64,000 nt of DNA from Lichenostomus cassidix (Eukaryota > Chordata > Aves > Passeriformes > Meliphagidae): positions 62,782,666 to 62,846,665 of the forward strand of contig CM039179.1 of NCBI GenBank assembly GCA_008360975.2. The letters are read 5' to 3'. This document shows, one piece after another, positions 11,513 through 24,190 of the stretch. Positions within the stretch are counted from its first letter, which is position 1; every line of letters begins with the position of its first letter. Made by a program: the position numbers and the translations under genes. The notes beneath the pieces are model-generated. The model was not told where the DNA came from. It worked only from the letters and a program-made list of their open reading frames with translations, and made no database searches.

Positions 11513-14500
11513 TTTGTTAAGATGGGAAATAAAGGAGTAGAGGTACGAAGGACATGGAGAAGAGAGAGCTTAGATAGCACAGGGAAGCAAAGAGAGCCAT
11601 GATCCAGCACTTTTCCATGCTCTCATTTTGTCTTGAAGTTGTGCTTTAAATGTTCTTTGCTTGTGCCAGTGGTATGTGTCAACCTCTAGGTAGCAGGCAA
11701 CTACTAAAAAGCAGTAACTTATTAGAATGGACATGCTACTCCATGATAAGAAGAAAATGTTACTGGACCTTTTTAAGAGAAAACCACCATAGAAATGAGT
11801 TTGCCATTAGCACTTACAAGGATCAGAAAGATTCTTGGAGCAGTTTTCCAAGGCCTTTTTCAGCAGTTCTTCATAGAAGACTGTTTATTTTTACAGTGTA
11901 CAAAAACTTTGAAGCCACTGAGAGATGAGGTATCTCGTTATCATCAGTGGACTTTCAGAATAACCACAAACAGTGACATTCTCAGATGTCCTCATACTTG
12001 TGCCTATGTGTCATGTTCTCTGTGTGTGTGAGTATTTTCATCTCTGCCAAAGTGTAACCATACAAATCCTATTGGGCAGAAAGGGAGTTGTGTATCTGAA
12101 TTCTGTCCTGAGGTTTGGAAGCACTGAGTTTGAACTAACAACGGGTATAAACAGTGTGTCTTTAGGTTGGCGGAACCTAAGCCATTATGCTCACAATGCC
12201 TGGTCTCCATGAGTGAAGGAAGGGAAGTAACAGAGCTTCAATGGGTAAACACCTGGAATCAGGAATCAGCCGTTGACAACTATGGAACCCACTCTGAGGA
12301 CTGAGACCTGCTAGGAACAGCTGGGATCCATCTCACAAAGCAGAGAGTTTTCCCAGGTGGATAGTTGTGATGGATTGATACAAGCCCAGGAACAAAGCAG
12401 GAAAGATGAAGACAGAGGTTACTGTCTATGTGAAGTAGCTGTTTAGATGTATGGAGCTTCTCTATGGAAAAGATGGGCTTGCTTTCTTCCTCCTTTTTGA
12501 GGTGGAGAACATAACCACCCCCTGTACCCGAAGTTGTCACTTTTCAGCTTTTTGAGGGAAAGTGAATAGTCTTTCATTCAAAATCTGGATCCTACTCAAG
12601 ATTTTGCAATTCAGTATCCAAGAACCACTTTCTCCCTGCTGGCCACAGTATTGTGGATGGTGAGGGTGGTTCATCAGTACTACACTGGGCCCACACCATG
12701 CCTTTTTCTCACATTCATTGCTTCCTGGGATGGCCTGTGTTCTTTACACCTGGGTTTGGCAGCGCTGCAGGGATTGCTTGTGGCCCACTGTCCTGACACT
12801 GTCATTAACTTATTTTTCTCCTTCAACACCCTATCAGTGGCAAGCATTCATAGAAAACATTTTGGACATTTTGCCAAGTTGTTGTAAAATACATATTTGC
12901 AGAGGGCCAAAAGGCCATATGTCCCTCCACCCCAGCCTTGCTTGACAGAAGCCCAGCTGATGCTGATACTAATTCTCCTTCTGCACATACAGGGAGCTCT
13001 ATCATTTGTGTCTGTTGGTTCATTTTTCCCACCTAATCTGTGGGACACTAATTTTTCCCTCTTGTTGGCAAAGCCATGTGGTATTAATCTACAGGCATTA
13101 GAGCAGCACTTGTTTGTCCAGTGACCTTCAATCTCTTCAAGGAGTGCTTCCAGGTCTCATATGGTTTATCTTCTGCATGAAAACAGAGAAAGAAATAAAT
13201 GAGACAGGAAGGAGAACGAGGAGCGGTGTGTCTTAATGAACATGAGATGTCTTCCCTTGGGACCCAGGAAAAGAATTAAAACTAGAGCCTGTGACCAGGG
13301 TTGGTGAGTAGGCAGGAAGAGGCAGAAGACAGAAGAAGAAGGGTTCATGTCCTGAAGCAAATGACATCAGCACTGCTTCCCAGCACAAGAGTGGCAGTAG
13401 GCACAGCTGCCCACTGAGCCTCCTTGGACTGTGGAGATGGGATGGGGTCTCATGTTCAGCAGAAGTGTCCAGGTGCCAACAAGTGTTTCTGCTCTGCAGC
13501 TCTAGAAGCAGATCCAGAATATCTGCAGCCAGCTGGACCCAAATAGCTGTGGGCTTTAATCGCCAGTCACATAGGTAAAGGTGACCTGAATGGCCAGAGT
13601 AAGAGCTTAAAAGCCCAGACTGGCATCTGAAAAGTATGGGTCTAGTTCTTGGCTTGCTCCAAAACTCCACTGAGACCTGAGATGATATACATACCTTTTT
13701 TGCCTTATGGAGGGGAGGAAGAATAGAAATTTCTACTTTACCCCCATCTCAGTTGTTTTGTGGTGCCTTGTATTTTAATATGAGCTCAAGGCAACAGCCA
13801 TTTTCTCAGCCACCTTCATGCAGCTCTTGGCTTACAGAAGTCTTGATCGTCAGTTATTCCTCTCTAAATCTCAATTGGAAGAATTTTGTTTTGTTCAGGG
13901 CTATAGGATTTGCCCATCTAAAACATCCATGAAACAAATAAATTCTCCTTGAAGAGTCCTAAATGCTTTTGATCTTGTTTAGAAATCCATTTAACTGAAA
14001 TCTTGGTTTTTGATGTACACTGCTGTGCTACTTAACAGACCTTTTTCTAAAATGTGTGTTTACTGGTGAGTATTTGATTGAAACATTTTAAAAATACTTC
14101 AGTTTTTAAGATGCTCTCTTCCTTGGGCCCCAGATTTCTATTGCTTTCAACTGGGCACGAGTACAGCCCTTTGCCTGAGCTCACTGGCTGCTGCCTTTGG
14201 ACTGCTGTTGGTCTATTACACCCGAGAGAGTAGTATGAAGCTAATGACCAAGGGCAGAGGAGAGTTGCACAAAAGGCTGCTGAATAAAGCCTGCAACAAA
14301 CCAAAAATAGCTGGGGGGAGGTGGGAGGAGGAGGAGAGAATGCAGGTTGTGCTGCACGAGGCTCCAGATGGGCCCTGTGTGCTGCATTACAACGACAGAG
14401 GCATGGGGGATGAGCGGAAGCTTCCCATCCCTAGAGGATCTATGGCACCAACTGCAGCACAAGTTCCTTGCCAGGTGAAGGATCCCCCAGCTCCTGGTCC

Positions 14501-17500
14501 CAAGGAGACCACCTAGCAAACTCAGCTAGAGGACTGATGTTCAATAAACTGGGAACCAGCATGGCTCTTTGCTCCTCCAGCACTTGTCTTGGTAGGTAAT
14601 CAGACCAATTCCTAAGTAAGCAGTACAAATAATAAACATGCAGTAGCATCGTGGTTTAAGCAGGAGTTGAAGATAGTGTTGAAAGCATTTATTTGTGTTT
14701 TAAAAGGCTACTGGAAACCTCCTTTTCAAGGATGAGTTAAGTAGCCTTATTGTCATGTCGCTTCTGCATTTTGAAGTTAAACAGCTCCGTGATCTATGAA
14801 CTCAAATCACACAGTTAATTACCCCACATTCCCCCTTCTTTCTCCCCTCCCTCTCCCACTTTGCTCTTGAAATACATTATATTTCTTTGACAGTCCACTG
14901 AGAACAATGTCTGCTTTTGTGACAGCAACATTGCCAGTGGTGTAAAAATCTATGCGTCTGTCAGGTTTCCCCATGTGAAACATAATTGCTTAATTTCCAT
15001 TTGAAAGTACATCCCTGACATTAGAACAACGTAGACACACCAAGGATAACAATGATTTCCTGACACCTACAATGGGGCATAATGTGGTAATAAATATGTG
15101 TGCAAAATGAATGCTCCGCACACAGAGGGAGCAGGTCTGAATTTACAGCTGCAGATGAAGTGTTCCTCAGGAAAAAAAAATAATATAAAGAAAGAAACCA
15201 ACAGATTAGCATCAGTGTAAGTCTATGTCAACCAGATGGCTTGCTATGGAAAAAGAGCTTCCCTGCTTTATTCCAGTAACCCTGGCTAGCAAGCTGAATG
15301 TCTGAGATGAGAAGAGAAAAATGATCTCATTCAGTTGTTTTTTTCATCCTTGCATATATACAGCTTGAGTTAGAGCAGAGTAAAAGCTCTGAAAAGAACA
15401 CAGAAGTTGTCCCCTAATAGTGGCGTGTGATAGAGCAGTAAAGCTCCCGGACATGGGTTCAAGCTTGCCAAAAGCACAGTGGAGAGCACTGCCAGTTGGG
15501 AGGAGGGAAGCCCTGGGGGAACTGCCACTGGATCTAGCCAGGCATATACTCTGCACCTTGAAATGATGATGTGCTTCTTCCTCTGACTTCTCCCTGCCTC
15601 AGATGGTCCCTAAAATGTTTGGAGCAGAGGTCATTTCCCCAAGGCCCCAGTTCTAAGAATCCTTAGATGTCAGTGTGATGCCAGTCATGGCCTGGCATGT
15701 TGGTCCTACCCTGCCAAGACTGGAATTGGCACTGGAGCACATTGGCAGTTCATGTGGAGGCAGCTACACCAGGCTGCTGCCTGGTCCAGGCCACCTCATC
15801 TCATTTTAGGCATTTAACTGAGCACTTACTTAGAAGTTTCCTCCAGGGTCACTGGGGACAGAAACGTGTCTTCATTTGAGTGTTGACAAGGGGTCTGGTG
15901 GTGCCTCTTTCTACAGACTGTGGGAAAAAGTGCTAGTGTAATAAGACTCTCAACTTGGCCTGAAGTGAAATGGGATGAGTCCAGGCTCAGATGGCTCCCT
16001 TCAGGGTGATGAGCGCTGTCCTTTGCCAGAGCAGGTCAAGACATCCTCACCACCAGACTATCTGAATCACACATGGCTTCTCCCCAGAGACACTGCAGTT
16101 TGACAGCTAAGGAAGGGACCTGTAGCTGACAGTCTGAAGAAGTCCAAGTGCACTTATCTTTACAGGCATTTGAGACCCAATACGAGATTTACAGTGTTGG
16201 CTTGCTGCTGAAGTATCATTACACAAAAGCTCTGATACAATGGTTCCTAGGACAGACATCATCTTTGGACAATGTACTTCATGCAGCAGGCAATTTTGCT
16301 TGGAGTTTCTGGGTTCCAGTGAGAACTAAGCGCATTTTAGTGACACTGTGATGAGGGTTATCCTACAGAGAGGTTGTAAAAATAATTGGGGTGATTTGAC
16401 CTCTCTTATCTACAACAAATGATGAGTTGTGACTGCACCAAGAAACAGGAGATGAGAATCTTCCTTCTCTTTGGAGAAGTTGTGACATCATTTGTTAAGA
16501 CCTCTTTCAAAGCCAGGGCACCACACACAGGGCAAGAGTTGAACAGTTCCTTTTCATTTCTCTTTGTTTAAATTCTGTTCCCAATGGAAATTTCTCACTG
16601 TAAGAAGTGAGGAGGATGTTTGACTTTGATTTGGTCTATGGCAGAATTAATGTGCATGGAATATCCAGTCCTCGATTCTATACTTGTCTTTGGCAGTGAA
16701 TGAATGTCTGTCATTGTAAATGTCTACAAAATTACTGTTTTAATGACCTGTTTGCTTCAATTAAGGCCTGGCTATTATCTTTCCAAGAGGCAGAGGGTTG
16801 GGGAGGGGGAGACAGAGCAGGAGAAAAAAGCTGATCACTAGGACGTGTGAGTAGAACATTTAAGGGGCCAGCTGAAACTGAGAGTGGATTTGGAAAGGCT
16901 GTGTGATGAATCTGTGACATTGCAATATTTCAATCATCACATTTCACATTCTGGTTCATGCATCATTTGCTATGAAAGTTTTGAGATTTTAATCAGTGTT
17001 TCAAGAGTAAATTGATACGGCCTAATCATTTAGAATCTCTGGCACAAGACCAAAGTGTATTATGTTAAGTGTATGTTATGTATTATAAAAGCTGCTTGCT
17101 GAAAATTAATTGAGTATTCCCGTGCTAGATAATGTTTCTCCATTCCCAAGAGCCCATCCCTTTGCGTGCGAGTATTTTCCCAAGTGCAATGCAGATGCCA
17201 GAGGAAAGGTGAATATATAACATATGTAAAAGACTGGCTCAGTTAGACATAGCATAGTATCAAGACTGCAAACCTCCCTGGCTGGATTGTGGGGCTGTTT
17301 ATTTGTCTGCATGATGTGTAGGAGGAAAACTTCCGGGTACAAAATGACAGAAAAATGTATTTTCCATAGAAGCAAAATATAAGAAAGCCTGTAAAAAATT
17401 TGAAATGTGTTTGCATTTCTTCTGATGACTTATGTGGACTTGGCAGAACAAGCAGCCCAAGTAAATGACACAGTTAGCAGCCAGTGGGTCTAGGTAACAA

Positions 17501-20500
17501 ATGTGCCATCACACTGTATATTGAAAGGCTCACTAAATTCCCATGTTGCACTCATCTTGTATTTTATACCTGTGGCAATGCTGATAAAAGGAATGAGTTT
17601 GGAGATGAGGAGTTGGGCACACCTTTGATTTGCTGAAAGCAAACAGTGGGGGGCCACCAGCATTATTTATCCCCTGTGCTGACATTGCTGATGCAAACCA
17701 TTTCCATCTGCTGAAGTTGGTTTCTGAGGGGAATTTGGGCCCCTTTTGAAAAGTGGGGTTATATTTGGGACTTTCCCTGTCTACCTTATACAGTGGAAAT
17801 AGGTTCAAATACCCCTTCTGCCTCATGCACAGTTCTGCACAGGGACTCCCAAGATGTATCTTGCCACCATCAGAGTTCTCCCCAGCACCCTGATCAAAGC
17901 TGTCCTAACTCATTTATGGTTTTTGGTCATTCTCAATGTCAGGCCAAAGAAGATGAGTGTTTGCTGTCTGGAGTTGGATCTCACTTCCTTCAGCTCCAGT
18001 CTCAAGTCCTCCTCATTACACATTTACTTCCTTTACCACCTTTCAGAAAGTGGAACAACATCATCATCCAGAGTGTCCATTCTCATCTTCTCATAAAATG
18101 TCAGTGCAAGTTCATTAGCCTGAACTGTGTAGACCAAAGGTTTGAAGCCCATTTGTATACATCCCAATGAGAAGAAAGACAGCATTTGCCTTGATAGCTT
18201 TGGCTAGGACACCTAGCCTCCCCTTTGGCTGTCTGTCTTTGCTTCTTTCACTTTTTTAAAGCCCCAAGGCAATGGAAAGAAAGCATTTATTAGGGGTCAC
18301 TTCAAATGCTTCAGTCAGACAGAATTGTTTCATTCTGCTGAATATTGGGAATTTTTTTTTTGCTGTTTCAGTTTAATGGATGGTCTCCTCCCCAAGTGGA
18401 AAATCGATTATTCTCAGTGGCCTTAACTTAGGCATACTCATTAGCAGTGTTTTTAAGTTCAGATATGGTCCATAAGATGCAGGAGGGAGATAGCTGGAAG
18501 GAGGTCATCCAGCTCTCCTGAGGAAAGAACATCTCAAAGGACTCAAGCAACTCCTTTCTGCTCAGAAGGTTTATAATCCCTTGCCTCCACCCACATCCTG
18601 GTTTGTATCACAGAAATGCCAAAAGTACATTTGCTGGGTGCACACACAGCATCTCTCATTGACTGAGCAGGGAAGTCCCACATCTGGCTTCTCCCTCAGG
18701 GCCCTGTTGCACTCCAGTCATACATCTGCAGTTCCACTCTGCTGTACTCTCTGACCCCTCTTTCTTTCAAAGGACAGCCTCCTCTGTGAGGAGCTTGCTT
18801 ATCACCTGGTGGCCACAAAACAGCAGAGGGGTGCCCTATCAGCAGGTCCCCCACTCCCAAGTGAGTCCTCCTGCAATTCAGAGCTGCAGCCTTTGCCCTG
18901 TTGCCTGGCCCTCTGACACGCTGTCTTTGATAACTGGAGAAGGTACTTGGGTGTCCTGCGGGAGAGGCTTCATGCTTATGATCACAGGTGATTTAACATG
19001 GCAAGGAAATGCAGCTTAGCCACCAACTCATTATAATTAGCACAAATAATCCAAACTTAATCATCTATCATCCAAGCTTAATCATCTAGACTCTGTTTAT
19101 AGTGGCACCCCCTGGTAGGACAGTGAACAGGAAATAAAAATGGAGTATCCAAGATTGTAAAATACTGCTAAGGTTCAAAACCGATATCCTCCTTCAATTC
19201 TTGGGATGAGAGCTCTTCCCTTTAGGAATCTTTGAATGATTTAGTGACTATGAAATCCTCATCTACTCCCATTGTGTCATTGAGATGCAGACAACATTTC
19301 TCCAAGAATAGGAGGCCAAGCTGGTTTTTTCCATATATTGTGGAAGAGCTTGAAATACTTCTTTGGAATATCCTTCAGAGGTATCGGAGTCTTAACACCA
19401 TATGCCTGTGCTTCTTTTAACACATAAATGGAATGGCACAACCAGGTATAAAAGCTAACAAAGAGCTCTGGGCTGCTAGAGGTGAACATCTCCTTCCTTA
19501 GAGCCCATAAGCCCCACCACGATTACTCCATTCCTCTCTAAACTCATCTCTGCATCCCCTAGAAGTGTGAAGAGATGAGAAGGCATCAGGACTTTGTCAA
19601 CTTTCTGGAACTCCTACAATGAAGGAGCTAAATTGTTTCAAGGAGCAACCAAACTACCATGAGCTGTTTATAGAGTCTGACCTTAGAAATACCTGCAGCA
19701 GGAAAGGAAGAAGTCATTGGCAAAATATTTGCATGGGTCTGTGCAGACATCAAGGAGTGACAGAACTCATAACCATGAGATGCATGTGCCAGGACCAGAA
19801 ATCACAGCTCTACTCAATTCTGTAGATTCATAACTTGCAACTTTTTTCTTCAGTTTTTGAAGATCCCTCAAAGTTTTTCTAAGGGTAAAATACATTGTTT
19901 TATAGTGAATTTAAGTCCGCTAACAAGAGGCATTCCTGGTCTCAAAGAATTCAGGTAGAAAATCTCTGTTGTATCTGTAAGTAATGACTCCTCGGTGCTT
20001 ATTGTTCTGGACTTTATAGGACAACACAATCTCAGTTTCTTAGCCAAGGTATGACATGGGTCACCCACTACTGGACCTCTGGCTCATCATGCTTAACTTT
20101 TTGCTCTGCCTCACTTGTATGAAGTCAAGGATAGCGAGCCAAAGTCCATGGTCAATGTTATTTTGAACTTTCTGTATCATGCAAGGGACTTGAATTACAG
20201 CTCCAGATCCAGGTTGTAGACACCTGCCCTCATGCTATATGTTTTGTACTAAAATAGTGTCTCGGTGAATGTCATATTAGCTAACTGAAATTTGGGGGTT
20301 CTTGCCTCTTTTGAAGGGCAGCCACTGTGTCATGACATTATACCTCATCTTTAACATTATATTGGCAGCCAAGGAGAAAGGCTCTAGACTGTATTTGATT
20401 TTTTAAATATAGGTAATAAAACTTCATCTTTTTTAATTTTGGGACTCAAGAGCAAAAGCACAGAACACTTCTGTTTACCTTTATTACACAGTATTGGCAT

Positions 20501-20805
20501 TCCTAAAGTCTGGATTGAAAACTCATCAACTTTTTTCATTGAAGTGCCTAATATCAGGCCTTCTGCAATTTATTGTTCCTTATTTTCCATGTATTATGAC
20601 AAAACACTAATCCTAGAATGTCAGTTGCCATTGCTAATTGGAAAGCCACTCTCCATTGTTCCTCTTTTTTAATTCTCTATTCAGCCAACTGGCTTTAGCT
20701 GCTGGCAGATAACAAGTGAGAACAAAAGGAGGTGTTAAAAAAGTGCCAGAAAAATCTCCAAGCAGTCCTCAGTGTGAACAGATCCTGCTTGTCAGCCACC
20801 CCAGG
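11513..20805. other. intergenic, nothing recognised
   Basis: This is 9.3 kb without a supported gene. It has a pyrimidine-rich run near 14820-14865. Open frames up to 145 codons occur, for example 13233-13670 on the minus strand. None shows a recognisable domain or a pair of splice sites around a conserved block, and I treat them as chance. Confidence 0.5.
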
Positions 20806-21203
20806 AGAAAACTCTGGTAAGGCTGATGAGACCCTTTCTTCAGTGCTGTGTCCAGCTCTGGGACCCCCAATATGAGAAGGACGTGGACCTGCTGGAGCAA
20901 GTCCAGAGAAGGGCCATGAACATGATCAGAGGGCTGGAGCACGTCTCCTATGAAGACAGGCTGAGAGAGCAGGGGCTATTCAGCCTGGAGAACAGAAGAC
21001 CTTCAGGCAGCATTCCAGTACCTGAAGAGGGCTTTACAAGAAAGCTGGAAGATGATTTTTTACAAGTGTATATAGTGACATGAAAAGGGGAAATGACTTT
21101 AAACTGAAAGGGGTTTAGTTTAGATTAGATTTTAGGAATAAATTCTTTACTGTGAGGATAGTGAGGTGCTGTCAGGGATTGCCCAGAGAAGCTGTGGATG
21201 CCC
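20806..21203 (+). mobile_element. CR1 LINE, 5' part of an interrupted copy
   Basis: This is a CR1 fragment in + orientation that runs from the end of the reverse-transcriptase region into the 3' part. Its blocks include TGTGTCCAGCTCTGGGACC, TGGACCTGCTGGAGCAAGTC, GATCAGAGGGCTGGAGCACG, GACAGGCTGAGAGAGCAGGG, TTTACTGTGAGGATAGTGAG and GCCCAGAGAAGCTGTGGATG. The copy stops abruptly after GATGCCC at 21203, where an LTR has been inserted. It resumes at 22147. Confidence 0.88.
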
Positions 21204-22146
21204 TGTTGTCCCATCCCGCTGTAAAAAAGGGGAGTTGGGAAGGATTCTTTTTAATAGATTTCTCAGACAAAAAAAAAAAAAGCGCAAACGCGGCAATATT
21301 ATTTCTAAGAACTCTTTATTGATAAAGAAGGATAAGTGTGCGTACCAAAGTGGGATAAAAAAGGGAACAAAGTGGGGAAATGAGAGACAGAGAGTGAAAG
21401 AGAATACCGGACAGATCGTTCCCGATGTACCCTGGGCGCCCCGTTGGCGAGAGCTCAGCAGATGGAGCTGCGAGGAATCTGCGCAGCTCCCGTGGTGGGT
21501 TGGACGCGATTTCCAAACAGCAGCAGCTGCGTGTCGCTTCCTTGGGCGAAGAACAGGAACAGACTGCCGTGGCTACGGGCGCACTCGAGAAGCAGCTGCA
21601 GGCGGTCAGGGTCGGGGCGCGGCGGCTCCGGGCTGGGTGCAGGCAGGGTGCAGGCGGCGGCGGCTCCGTCGGGGAAACAGCGAGCACGAGGTTGTCGCGG
21701 CGACGGACAACCTCGGGGAAGCGGCGAAGCAGGGCAGGACAGGTGCTGACAAGACAGCCAGGAAAGGAGCAGCACAGCAGGAAAGAAAATGCAAGGGGGG
21801 GAGGGGGGGGCAGGGCGCAGAGCTGACCCTCCAGGCGAACCCCCGCTCCAAGAAACCCAAAGAAAACGGCGCCAGGGTTGTGTCGCAGTTAACTGCTTTT
21901 CTGTGCTTGACCCTCCTATAGCGTGATTTCCTGCACATTTTTTCCCGAGCTTCCGGGGATCTGCTCCACCGGCAACGGTGGATTGCTTGCAGACCAGCAG
22001 TGGAAGCTTTCGCTCCCCTGATCGACTGCCAGGCGATCCTCCCAGGGGACAGTGCTCCCAGCACGTGTATAGCCCCTGAAGTAAGTTTTTCACCTCATGT
22101 ATAATATATGTTAAGGCATAAATAAAAATCAGATTGGTGTCTCTCA
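21204..22146 (-). mobile_element. solo LTR of an endogenous retrovirus, inserted in a CR1
   Basis: This 943-bp block lies exactly between the two halves of a CR1. On the minus strand it starts TGAGAGACACC and ends GGGACAACA, the TG...CA ends of retroviral LTRs. A poly(A) signal AATAAA (minus strand, 21315-21320) sits about 110 bp before the 3' end, as expected for R-U5. The centre is very rich in G+C and CpG. No gag, pol or env sequence is present, so it is a solo LTR, the product of recombination between two LTRs. The target-site duplication is unclear: only a short CC or CCT match is visible. The long open frames here (21166-21921 +, 21455-22147 -) result from the GC content. Confidence 0.72.
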
Positions 22147-22303
22147 CCTATCCCTGGAAGTGTTCGAGGCCAGGTTGAATGGGGCCCTGGGCAGCCTGGT
22201 CTGGTGGAAGGTGTCCCTGCCCATGGCAGGGGAGTTGGAACTAAATGATCTTTAAGGTTCCTTCTAACTCCTTACCATTCAGTGACTCTATGATGATTCT
22301 ATG
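22147..22303 (+). mobile_element. CR1 LINE, 3' part of the interrupted copy
   Basis: This is the continuation of the CR1 that stopped at 21203. It resumes with TATCCCTGGAAGTGTTCGAG, then GGCCAGGTTGAATGGGG, AGGTGTCCCTGCCCATGGCA, TTGGAACTAAATGATC and the terminal GACTCTATGATGATTCTATG. Joined across the LTR, the two halves follow the normal CR1 order without loss. This shows that the LTR is the later arrival. Confidence 0.88.
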
Positions 22304-23929
22304 TGTGTGCTGTCCTGTGGGATTTACTCATTCTCTGTGGTAGGGCTGGTGCATTGCACCCAGCTCTGTCCAACAGAGCTGCTACTTTGCTTTTGATTTC
22401 GTCATCTGCCGTATCACGAATACTACAAGTCACATACCAAAAGCAGAAAAGCCAAAAACCTCAGAGCAGAAGTGGGCTAGAAAGTTCCTTATGGAAGATG
22501 GGTAGGACAGGTGAAGTGGACCATGACCAGTTATATCAAATGCATGTGAGGTGGCTTGAACAGCCATATCGGATCAAAGAAGTAGAGTGCAAAGCCCTGG
22601 GAATTATTCTCTTCTGTTTTGTGACCATCACCTGGAAGACCAGAGCTGAGGGGAGGGAGCAATATTGTAGAAGCACAAGGTGTCCACATTCTTAGAACCA
22701 TTTTTTCCTTTGAACTGTCTGACTCTTCTACCTTCAATTCCCCATCTAGCCAATAGCAATTTTATGATGTCTCTAGGAGAATCCTGTCAAAAACACTCTT
22801 GAAAACTCAGTGATGAAGGTGACTTGTGACTTTGAAGTGAGATTGCTGTGAGGCAAATGGCTAATAGACACGCATGTGATGCCTTGTTCTGCACAGTGTG
22901 AATGACATTCATGGTCACCCATCATCAATCCATAATGGTGTGAACTCTGTGGTGACCAGACCAGATTAGTACTGTATTTAATGGAGTATGATTTTATTCA
23001 CGGTGTTCAGCATAAATAAAGCCAAATCAGATTATAAAACTGCTTCAGCTTTTGGGTCCCACATGGTACAAAATTGGAAATCTGGTGTTTAGCATGGCTT
23101 GCTTGTGGTGGGAACTTAGTAGTCATGCCCTTTATGGTTGGGTTTAGCACTAACATAAATCCCCACTGCCAAATCCCATTGCTGCTGTGCAGGCTTACCA
23201 GCCAGGAGCAGAGCCTTCCACTGGCATTGGCAATCAGGAATCTCTGCCCTAGGAACGGACAGGGCCCAGGTACAAACCCAGGTCAGCAAAGACACAACTC
23301 CCACCTCTTCTCCAGTCTCTAAAGATGAGGTAAATCATTAAGGATGTGGGGACTCCAGTAGCATAGCCAAAGGGACAGATTTTAAAAGGGCTTAGTTCCC
23401 TCTCTCCCTGGTTAGTCAGAAAGAGTGGAGAACATAAATGCTGTAGAAAAAAAAATTGCCCCTCAGGGAGCTATTTGCTATAGCATCCAGATGAGGTATG
23501 ACCTGGCTTTACTAGGCTCATCTGGATCATCCTCAGCCCACCTCCCCTTGTGTGAAATAAAGTCTCAGGACCATTTCAAAACAGGCCTCTGACAAACTCC
23601 CTGCTGGCAGTCCTGCTTGTGGTAAGCAGCTGCTCATCATCAGAGTGCTCCACAATAGTGACCACTTTGTTGCCCAGGCTTCCTGCAACATCTGCCTCCT
23701 GAAGGGTTTAGAGGAGGAAGAAAGCAGGGGTGACAATACATAGTGCCCTGAGGAGCCAGGAAAATGCAGACTCAAAAGCAGGAGGGAAGAAAGGCTTTTA
23801 AGGGCCAAGTTTTCTTACATTTTCTTTTCCTTTAATGAGTACAGGCTTGCTTGGATCCTCACATCCACACAAAGGCATGTGTGTAGTTGCCAAGTTGGGC
23901 TTGTGTATGCAGCTATCACAGAGCTATGG
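22304..23929. other. intergenic, nothing recognised
   Basis: I see no gene, transposon or structural RNA here. Short open frames such as 22303-22695 start inside the CR1 end and have no recognisable domain. Confidence 0.55.
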
Positions 23930-24190
23930 AGTAATGGATCCAAAAAGGGATTAGACAGATTCAGAGAGGGTAAGTCCATGGTGGCTGTTAAACTTGGTGG
24001 TCTGGACACAACCCCAGGCCTAGAAAGCCTTTAAGTTGCTGATTGCTGAAAGTGAGGACAGGATGCCAACCAGAGCCTGAGTCTCTGCATTTCCCATTCT
24101 TAAAGATCTTCCCTAAGGATTTTCTACTGCCTGCTAGAATGCTGACCTAGACAAACTTTGATCTGACCCTGTTCTGCCAACTTCACGTCG
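23930..24190 (+). mobile_element. old CR1-type LINE 3' end
   Basis: This is a more diverged CR1-family tail in + orientation. Its blocks are GGGATTAGACAGATTCAGAG, GGTAAGTCCATGGTGGCTGT, TGGTGGTCTGGACACAACC, GATGCTGACC-like TAGAATGCTGACCTAGACAA and TTTGATCTGACCCTGTTCTG. These match the 3' region of the amniote CR1 group whose ends read 'ctagatggacc...tctgacccagtatgg'. The divergence marks it as much older than the copy at 20.8 kb. Confidence 0.65.

Noticed and set aside
13233..13670. 145-codon minus-strand frame
   Set aside because: No recognisable motif, not flanked by convincing splice sites, and in a region with no other gene evidence.
21166..21921. 251-codon frame on the + strand, the longest in the window
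   Set aside because: It starts in CR1 sequence and runs through the GC-rich solo LTR. Low stop density follows from base composition. No domain is recognisable, and overlapping frames on both strands are equally open.
21455..22147. 230-codon frame on the minus strand
   Set aside because: It lies inside the same LTR. LTRs of this kind are non-coding, and the Pro, Ala and Cys-rich translation is what GC-rich DNA gives by chance.
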